From positions 1-11,268 of the forward strand of contig CAYHOI010000064.1 of NCBI GenBank assembly GCA_964358175.1: 11,268 nucleotides of DNA, in the 5' to 3' direction. Below are positions 6,055 to 11,268 of this stretch, in pieces (the stretch's first letter is position 1; every line of letters begins with the position of its first letter). The translations under genes were made by a program, and so were the position numbers. This DNA comes from CAYHOI01 sp964358175. GTDB lineage: Bacteria > Margulisbacteria > Riflemargulisbacteria > GWF2-35-9. The notes under the pieces are model-generated. The model was given only the letters and a program-made list of their open reading frames with translations, was not told the origin of the DNA and ran no database searches.

Positions 6055-7091
6055 GCCTACAGATTTTGCTAGCCATTGTTCTGATTTCCATTCTGATTAT
6101 TGTTCATGAAGCAGGTCATTTTTTGCTGGCTCGCTATTTTGGGGTCAAAGTCTTTGAGTTTTCGGTGGGGTTTGGAAAGATTTTGTGGAAGGGTTTCTCT
6201 CATGGGACTCAGTTTTCATTGAGAATGGTTCCCCTGGGAGGATTTGTTCGATTGGCGGGGATGGAAAAGCCACTGGTGCAAGAATCTTTTAACAAGGAAG
6301 AAAGTTTTGAAAACCTTAAGTTTTTTCCCAAGTTATTGGTGTTGGCGAGTGGATCCTTTTTTAATATTCTTTTTGCATTTTTTCTTCTGGTTGTCGTTTA
6401 CGCCTTGCTTGGCTTGCCCGAGGGTCTGGGAACGAAAATTGGCCGTGTCTTACCCAATACTCCTGCAAGCAGTATGTCTTTACAGAAAGGGGATACGGTG
6501 ATCGAAGTGAACCACCATCGCGTTCAAGAGGGAGAGTCCATTGTTAAAGCAATTCGTAGTTCTGACGGCAAGAAGATAACTTTACGGCTTAAACGAGAAG
6601 GAAGAGAGTTCGAGGTGTGGATTTATCCGATCTTGCATCCGAAGGATCATGTCTATTATGTGGGGATTCGCTTGGCACCCTCTGGCTGGCACCGCGATAA
6701 TATTCTTCTGGCTATCTCAAAAAGTGTGAAGGAGGTGGCAGGGATAACGGGGATGACCCTCCTGGCACTTTCGAAACTCGTGACAGGCAAGGTCGGGTTA
6801 GCGCAACTTTCAGGGCCGATAGGAATTGTCAGCCTTACTGGGGAGATGGTAAACTACGGTGCGCCGTTTGTGGCTCGGTTTATGGCGATGATTTCCATAA
6901 ATCTGGCTGTTCTGAATTTACTCCCGCTTCCCGCATTGGACGGAGGGCGAATGTTGCTTTTGAGCCTCGGTAAAGTTCTGGGTATTCGTTTCAAAGAGGA
7001 GAATCGCTTTCACTATGTTGGAGCTATTCTTCTGGTGATGTTGATGATGGTGGTGACCTATTTTGATATTAAAAGGATGCTGGTGAGGTAG
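6051..7091 (+). CDS. rseP: RseP-like site-2 intramembrane zinc metalloprotease (M50)
   Basis: Membrane protease that cuts substrates within the bilayer, classically anti-sigma factors and leftover signal peptides. The first membrane helix carries the zinc motif HEAGH (H19, E20, H23 counted from the ATG at 6051). A PDZ domain follows at about 125-205 with GRVLPNTPASSMSLQKGD, and the third zinc ligand lies in NLLPLPALDGGR (D297). Further hydrophobic spans are near 96-120, 275-292 and 322-338. Only one PDZ domain is present, whereas E. coli RseP has two. I chose 6051 rather than the in-frame ATG at 6006, because it forms an ATGA overlap with the preceding stop and places the HExxH helix at the family's usual N-terminal position. 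No sigma or anti-sigma gene is in the window, so its target is unknown. It ends 2 nt before the transketolase gene. Confidence 0.92.
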   Translation: MSLQILLAIVLISILIIVHEAGHFLLARYFGVKVFEFSVGFGKILWKGFSHGTQFSLRMVPLGGFVRLAGMEKPLVQESFNKEESFENLKFFPKLLVLASGSFFNILFAFFLLVVVYALLGLPEGLGTKIGRVLPNTPASSMSLQKGDTVIEVNHHRVQEGESIVKAIRSSDGKKITLRLKREGREFEVWIYPILHPKDHVYYVGIRLAPSGWHRDNILLAISKSVKEVAGITGMTLLALSKLVTGKVGLAQLSGPIGIVSLTGEMVNYGAPFVARFMAMISINLAVLNLLPLPALDGGRMLLLSLGKVLGIRFKEENRFHYVGAILLVMLMMVVTYFDIKRMLVR

Positions 7092-7093
7092 GC

Positions 7094-7948
7094 ATGACAA
7101 TTTCTCGCGATAAAATTCATGAAGTTGGCCTAAAGGCGACCATCCTCCGAGAGCATATTCTTGAGATGACAACCGCTGCAAAATCTGGTCATCCGGGTGG
7201 CTCCATGTCCATGGCAGATATTATTGCGACACTCTATTTTTTCTGGCTCAAAATTGATCCCAAGAATCCGAAATGGGAACAGCGGGACTATTTTGTCCTA
7301 GCAAAGGGTCATGCAGCTCCGGCACTCTATGCTGCGATGGCTGAGCGTGGTTTTTTCCCTGTGGAAAAACTTCGGACGCTACGTCAGCTGGGGAGTGCAC
7401 TGCAGGGGCATCCGAGTATGCGGAGTTTGCCTGGCATAGAGATGTCTACGGGTTCGTTGGGGCAGGGATTGTCGGTGATGGTGGGAATGAGTCTGGCATT
7501 GAAACGAGTCGGTCGAAACAATCGTGTTTATGGATTATTGGGTGATGGGGAGTGCCAAGAAGGGCAAGTGTGGGAAGCTGCAATGTCCGCGAGTCACTAC
7601 GGATGTGGCAATCTCGTCATTTTTGTAGATGTGAATGGATTGCAGATTGATGGAGCCACAAAGGATGTGATGAATGTTGAACCTATCCTGGATAAGTTTA
7701 AAGCGTTTGGCTGGGCAACCCTAGCCATTGACGGACATAACATCATGGAGATCGTTACCGCGCTTGAGAAAGCCCAGAATATCAATACTCAACCTACAGC
7801 GATTATTGCCAATACGGTGAAGGGTAAGGGGGTATCCTTTATGGAACACCAGATTTGCTATCACGGTTCACCTATCACAACCGAACAGCTCAAAAGCGCG
7901 AAATGTGAACTGGATGAAACGAAGGGACTCTTTCAATGTTCGATTTAG
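7094..7948 (+). CDS. Transketolase, N-terminal (thiamine diphosphate-binding) subunit
   Basis: 284 residues covering the pyrophosphate-binding domain of a split transketolase. The enzyme moves two-carbon ketol units between sugar phosphates in the non-oxidative pentose phosphate pathway. Visible marks are SGHPGGSMSMADI (H33), KGHAAPALY (H73), the STGSLGQGLS segment (118-127), and the thiamine-diphosphate motif starting GDGECQEGQVWEAA (150-163) and closing with the magnesium-ligand asparagine in VDVNGLQIDG (N181). A normal E. coli-type enzyme is one chain of about 660 residues; here the two halves are separate genes, as in many archaea and anaerobic bacteria. A GGTGAGG stretch just before the start, overlapping the end of the protease gene, may serve as ribosome binding site. 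The end overlaps the C-terminal subunit gene by 13 nt, which should keep the two subunits balanced. Confidence 0.95.
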   Translation: MTISRDKIHEVGLKATILREHILEMTTAAKSGHPGGSMSMADIIATLYFFWLKIDPKNPKWEQRDYFVLAKGHAAPALYAAMAERGFFPVEKLRTLRQLGSALQGHPSMRSLPGIEMSTGSLGQGLSVMVGMSLALKRVGRNNRVYGLLGDGECQEGQVWEAAMSASHYGCGNLVIFVDVNGLQIDGATKDVMNVEPILDKFKAFGWATLAIDGHNIMEIVTALEKAQNINTQPTAIIANTVKGKGVSFMEHQICYHGSPITTEQLKSAKCELDETKGLFQCSI

Positions 7949-8877
7949 CGGCTCAGCGCGATTACTATGGGAAAACGCTTGTGGCACTTGGCAAGGACAT
8001 GCCTAACCTTTTTGTGGTGGATGCTGATTTATCCTCTTCAACGCGCACCTCCCTTTTTGCAAAGGAGTTTCCAGATCGATTTTTCAATGTGGGGATTGCT
8101 GAGCAGAATGCGATTGGAATTTCTGCTGGACTCGCCAACATGGGAAATGTGGTGTTTGTCAGTTCATTTGCAATGTTTATTACCGGAAGAACTTGGGATC
8201 AAGTACGCAATTCGGTTGCCTATCCGTTTTTAAATGTAAAAATTGCTGCGACCCATGCGGGACTGACAGTTGGCGAGGATGGAGCCTCCCATCAGGCGTT
8301 AGAGGATATTGCCCTCATGCGCGTGATTCCTTCTATGACGGTTTTGGTGCCTGCTGATGCGATCGAAGCCGCACAGATGGTTCGATATGCTGCAAGTTGT
8401 GCCGGGCCTTTTTATATCCGTATGAGCCGGGGGAATATGCCACTCGTTTACAAGGATCGAGCTGAAAAGTTTGCGTTAGGGAAGAGTGATGTGCTGGTGG
8501 AGGGCCGAGATGTAAGTATTATCGCCTGTGGCCTGATGGTTAGTGTGGCTATCGAGGCCTCTAGGGTCTTGCAAAAAGAGGGAATTAGCACTGGCATCAT
8601 CAATTGTTCTTCCATTCGGCCTATGGACGAAGAAACGATCATTGCACAGGTTCGAAAAACTGGCGCAGTTGTGACAGCGGAGGAACATTCGGTGTTTGGC
8701 GGTCTGGGTAGCGCGATAGCTGAGCTTCTGGTGAGACAATGTCCAGCCCCTGTCGAAATGTTGGGCGTTGAAGGTGTGTTCGGGGAAAGTGGTCAGCCCA
8801 ACGAGCTTCTACAGAAGCATCATCTGACGGTAGAAGGACTTGTTTCCAAGGTTAAACAGGTTCTCAAGCGAACGTGA
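7936..8877 (+). CDS. Transketolase, C-terminal (pyrimidine-binding) subunit
   Basis: 313 residues forming the pyrimidine-binding and C-terminal domains of the split transketolase, which pair with the preceding subunit to build the active site at their interface. FNVGIAEQNAIGISAGLA contains the catalytic glutamate (E56) that activates thiamine. ATHAGLTVGEDGASHQ (105-120) gives the substrate-binding loop, and YIRMSRG and the C-terminal fold of about 110 residues complete the chain. It resembles the related DXP synthase and pyruvate dehydrogenase E1-beta families, but the partner subunit and the length favour transketolase. The start ATG lies inside the end of the previous gene, and its TGA is fused to the next start codon (GTGA, 8874-8877). 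Confidence 0.94.
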   Translation: MFDLAAQRDYYGKTLVALGKDMPNLFVVDADLSSSTRTSLFAKEFPDRFFNVGIAEQNAIGISAGLANMGNVVFVSSFAMFITGRTWDQVRNSVAYPFLNVKIAATHAGLTVGEDGASHQALEDIALMRVIPSMTVLVPADAIEAAQMVRYAASCAGPFYIRMSRGNMPLVYKDRAEKFALGKSDVLVEGRDVSIIACGLMVSVAIEASRVLQKEGISTGIINCSSIRPMDEETIIAQVRKTGAVVTAEEHSVFGGLGSAIAELLVRQCPAPVEMLGVEGVFGESGQPNELLQKHHLTVEGLVSKVKQVLKRT

Positions 8878-9563
8878 TTCGGTTTCGCAATGTGACCAAG
8901 ATGTACCGAAAAGATGCGACGGTACTGAATCGGATTAATCTTCATATTAGCAAGGATGAGTTTGTTTTTTTAGTTGGACCAACGGGTGCGGGGAAAACAA
9001 CCCTGCTCAAACTGATTCTGCGAAATGAAATCCCTGATTCCGGTGGGGTGTACGTGGATAAGGTTAATACAAGGGACTTTAATGAAAATCAGATCTCAAA
9101 GTTGCGCAAGAACATTGGGGTGATCTTTCAAGACTTCAAAGTGTTAAATCGAACGCTTTACGAAAATTTAGCATTTGTACTCAAAATACAAGGAGAGAAG
9201 AAACGAGTTATCGACGAGAAGATCGAGCATGTTGTCGAGTTGGTTGGACTCCAAAAGAAAATTAACTATTATCCGCACCAAATGTCTGGGGGAGAACAGC
9301 AGAAATCATGTCTGGCGAGGGCGATTATCAACAAACCCCATATTCTGCTTGCCGATGAACCCACAGGAAACCTTGACCCTGATGCCTCCTGGGAAATCAT
9401 GCAAATACTGAGCAAAGTTAATTTGTCCAATACAACGATCGTGGTGGCAACCCATGACAAGTCAATCGTCGATCAGATGCGTAAACGGGTCATCGGATTA
9501 CATGGCGGGAATATTGTGAGAGATCAACAGTTAGGACGATATCATGAACGTTCGCACGATTAA
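8874..9563 (+). CDS. ftsE: Cell division ABC transporter ATPase FtsE
   Basis: 229 residues, normal FtsE length. FtsE is the cytosolic ATPase of the FtsEX complex, which does not transport solutes but transmits ATP-driven movement across the inner membrane to activate cell-wall hydrolases at the septum. It shows Walker A GPTGAGKT (35-42), the Q-loop in VIFQDFKVLNRTLYENLAF, which is characteristic of FtsE, the ABC signature MSGGEQQ (137-143), Walker B HILLADEPTGNLD (156-168) with D161 and E162, and the H-loop H194. Just after the signature the usual basic residue plus small residues read KSCLARAI, a mild variation. The start is GTG, fused to the transketolase stop. The end overlaps ftsX by 20 nt, and this order confirms the FtsE identity over other small ABC ATPases such as LolD. 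Confidence 0.95.
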   Translation: MIRFRNVTKMYRKDATVLNRINLHISKDEFVFLVGPTGAGKTTLLKLILRNEIPDSGGVYVDKVNTRDFNENQISKLRKNIGVIFQDFKVLNRTLYENLAFVLKIQGEKKRVIDEKIEHVVELVGLQKKINYYPHQMSGGEQQKSCLARAIINKPHILLADEPTGNLDPDASWEIMQILSKVNLSNTTIVVATHDKSIVDQMRKRVIGLHGGNIVRDQQLGRYHERSHD

Positions 9564-10440
9564 ATTTTTTTTCGGAGAAGCTTTGATTTCACTTCGTCAG
9601 AACCTGGTGATGACGATCATTGCGATTTTAACGATCAGTGTAACCCTTGTGATGTTGGCGCTATTTGTTTTGCTGTTTATGAACACAAACACAGCATTAG
9701 GAAATGTGAGTAGAAATCTAGCCGTGGTGGCCTATCTAGACAAGGAGATCAGTAAATCAGCGATCGATCAAGTCCAGGATCAACTCACTTCAATTTCGGG
9801 AATAAAGTCATCTGACTTCGTTTCTAAGGAGGAGGCTTGGTCTCGGCTCAAAAGTAAGTTTAAGTATCAGGAAGATATTGTCAGCTTGGTTGCGGGCAAT
9901 CCCCTTCCCAACTCTTTTGTCATTCATATTGATCGCGTGGAGAATATCGAGTCAGTGATTCGCGAACTAAAGCTTGTAAAGGGCATTGATCTTGTTCGTT
10001 ACGGTCAAGATGTGGTTGCCAAAATACGAAAATTTGTTCACCTTTTTAATATCATTGCATTTTCTGTTGTGGGGTTTCTTCTCCTTGCAACATTTTTGAT
10101 CACGATTAATACAATCAATTTAACAATTTTATCAAAGAAGAATGAGGTTCAAATTATGAAACTCGTTGGGGCAACCAATAGTTTTATCAAGTGGAGCTTT
10201 ATTGTGGAAGGCTTTATAATCGGGAGCTTGGGGGCACTGATTGCTATGGGGATTGCAACCAGCTTGTTCCATGTGATTAACACGAGAATTCAGGTAGCTT
10301 TTCCCTTTATTGGGGTATTCACTCAGGGGACAAGTCTGGTTTCGTTAAATCTGGCGATGCTTTCATTGGGACTCTTTATTGGGGTGGCAGGAAGTTTCCT
10401 TTCAATAAAGAATCTGCTGAAATCAATGATTAAAAAATAA
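9544..10440 (+). CDS. ftsX: Cell division membrane protein FtsX
   Basis: 298 residues, partner of FtsE in the inner membrane. Hydrophobic segments at about 21-45, 168-192, 219-243 and 266-288 give the four-helix FtsX layout. A periplasmic loop of about 120 residues (46-165) between the first two helices normally contacts a peptidoglycan hydrolase or its activator. The hallmark cytoplasmic element between helices 2 and 3 is present as KKNEVQIMKLVGATNSFI (198-215), followed by EGFIIGSLGALIAMG. The start at 9544 lies inside the ftsE end, with GGA upstream at a usable distance. No EnvC-like coiled-coil or NlpC/P60 hydrolase gene follows in the window, so the septal partner is unknown. Confidence 0.95.
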   Translation: MNVRTIKFFFGEALISLRQNLVMTIIAILTISVTLVMLALFVLLFMNTNTALGNVSRNLAVVAYLDKEISKSAIDQVQDQLTSISGIKSSDFVSKEEAWSRLKSKFKYQEDIVSLVAGNPLPNSFVIHIDRVENIESVIRELKLVKGIDLVRYGQDVVAKIRKFVHLFNIIAFSVVGFLLLATFLITINTINLTILSKKNEVQIMKLVGATNSFIKWSFIVEGFIIGSLGALIAMGIATSLFHVINTRIQVAFPFIGVFTQGTSLVSLNLAMLSLGLFIGVAGSFLSIKNLLKSMIKK

Positions 10441-10445
10441 AGGAG
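10441..10445 (+). promoter_or_regulatory. Ribosome binding site of the PpiD/SurA-like gene
   Basis: AGGAG directly follows the ftsX stop codon and lies 7 nt before the ATG at 10453. It decides the start of the foldase gene, the only junction in the chain from the aminotransferase onward with a textbook site in a short non-coding gap. Confidence 0.75.
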
Positions 10446-10452
10446 AAAAATA

Positions 10453-11268
10453 ATGCTGAATATGTTTCGGAAATATGCTCGGGAAATAGTCATGGTAACG
10501 GTGGCGTTGTTTGTGGTGTCCTTGTTCGGATTAGGTGCGTTTTCCTGGTTTGGAAGAACCCAAGATAAGTCCTCCAGCAAGGACGGCACGAGTCAATCCT
10601 CACTGGCAACCCTAGACGGCAAACCGGTGGATGAACCCCGCTTCTATCGCCAGTTTAATCAATCATTTTCGGCGATTCCAGAGGCTCAGAGGATTTTGGT
10701 AGACCCTGATATGATGGACTACTATCGGTATGATGCACTGGAAAAGACCATTTCCTTTATGCTGATGCTACGTGAAGCTGATAAGCAAGGGATTAAGGCC
10801 CTGCCACAGGAAGTTCACTATCGCGTGGAACAAATTGCAAAAATGTACCAACTAAAAAGCGTGGGTGAATTGAAAAAGATACTAAAGCAGCGAAAGATTC
10901 CATGGAAAGGCTTTAAAAATGAACAGAAGGAAGAGATTATGGTCGCCAAAACGGTGAATGGGATTTCTGGACGAGTGACGGTAACCCCGATGGATAAACT
11001 AATGGCATTTACCGAAATCCAGGCGAGACATATTCTCATCAAGATTCAAACGGATAACATGGAAGAAGATGTTAAAGCTCTGAAAAAAGCGGAACGGATC
11101 TACGAAACAGTATTATCCAACCGAGGGGCATTTTCGCAGTACGCCAAGACCTACTCGGAGGACAAACTGAGTGCGGAAAACGGTGGAGATCTTGGTTGGA
11201 TAAGCCGAGGTCAGATGGTTTCAGAATTTGAAAAACAACTGTATAAAATGAAACCTGGAGATATCGTG
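10453..11268 (+). CDS. PpiD/SurA-like periplasmic peptidyl-prolyl isomerase (parvulin), 3' end outside window
   Basis: The frame stays open for 272 codons to the window edge. Residues 12-32 form one hydrophobic span after a basic start (MLNMFRKYAR). There is no obvious signal-peptidase site after it, so it looks like a membrane anchor with a periplasmic body, as in PpiD. Residues 50-185 resemble the SurA/PpiD N-terminal chaperone region, with LDGKPVDEPRFYRQF in place of the usual 'nGe.I...df' element. A parvulin rotamase domain begins at about 190 with ARHILIK, then IYETVL, FSQYAKTYSED, and the diagnostic NGGDLGWISRGQMV (243-256) and EF. It would help fold outer-membrane or exported proteins by cis-trans isomerisation at proline. 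It starts 12 nt after ftsX with a good ribosome binding site. PpiD-like architecture is favoured over soluble SurA, but the C-terminus is unseen. Confidence 0.88.
   Translation, partial: MLNMFRKYAREIVMVTVALFVVSLFGLGAFSWFGRTQDKSSSKDGTSQSSLATLDGKPVDEPRFYRQFNQSFSAIPEAQRILVDPDMMDYYRYDALEKTISFMLMLREADKQGIKALPQEVHYRVEQIAKMYQLKSVGELKKILKQRKIPWKGFKNEQKEEIMVAKTVNGISGRVTVTPMDKLMAFTEIQARHILIKIQTDNMEEDVKALKKAERIYETVLSNRGAFSQYAKTYSEDKLSAENGGDLGWISRGQMVSEFEKQLYKMKPGDIV

Noticed and set aside
1..11268. Search for CRISPR arrays, tRNA or rRNA genes, riboswitches, IS elements or a hidden new defence system.
   Set aside because: No spaced direct repeats, cloverleaf-like segments, transposase motifs or conserved leader structures were seen; gaps between genes are all shorter than about 110 bp. 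The GGDEF protein has no CRISPR, CBASS-type effector or nuclease partner next to it.

Overview
The window looks like chromosomal DNA from an uncultured, probably two-membraned (Gram-negative type) bacterium. Supporting this are a membrane-anchored PpiD/SurA-like periplasmic foldase, an RseP-type site-2 protease and FtsEX. Base composition looks moderate. A split transketolase together with an archaeal-type phosphoglycerate-mutase homologue in a threonine cluster is seen mostly in deep-branching or candidate phyla. I cannot name the phylum from sequence alone; Omnitrophota-like lineages are only a guess. All genes are on the + strand.

Region 1 (1-2120) is accessory in character. It holds the last 18 codons of a probable upstream gene, a 505-residue GGDEF protein (probable diguanylate cyclase) with an intact product-inhibition site and an odd C-terminal extension that repeats GGDEF-tail motifs, and the decayed C-terminal half of a DUF4143-type AAA+ ATPase gene. 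A short 7-bp tandem repeat lies just before the break in that gene. AGA/AGG arginine codons are common here.

Region 2 (2169-6054) is an amino-acid module: threonine synthase (thrC), an AlaR-like Lrp/AsnC regulator, a class I aminotransferase of the AlaT/aromatic type, and an archaeal-type phosphoglycerate-mutase homologue that is best read as the proposed non-orthologous homoserine kinase. Together the last enzyme and ThrC would convert homoserine to threonine. A G/C-rich hairpin-forming repeat between thrC and the regulator gene contains the regulator's ribosome binding site.

Region 3 (6051-11268) continues without a break into an RseP-like intramembrane protease, the two subunits of a split transketolase, ftsE, ftsX, and a PpiD/SurA-like parvulin gene cut by the window end. 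From 3271 to the end every junction is a short gap (at most 12 nt) or an overlap, including ATGA and GTGA start/stop fusions. This suggests one long transcript with translational coupling that joins threonine/alanine metabolism, pentose-phosphate chemistry, envelope proteolysis and folding, and division. I found no RNA genes, CRISPR arrays, insertion sequences or convincing intrinsic terminators. No clearly new defence or biosynthetic system is visible. The most unusual items are the GGDEF protein's tail, the alternative homoserine kinase, and the repeat that may control the regulator's translation.
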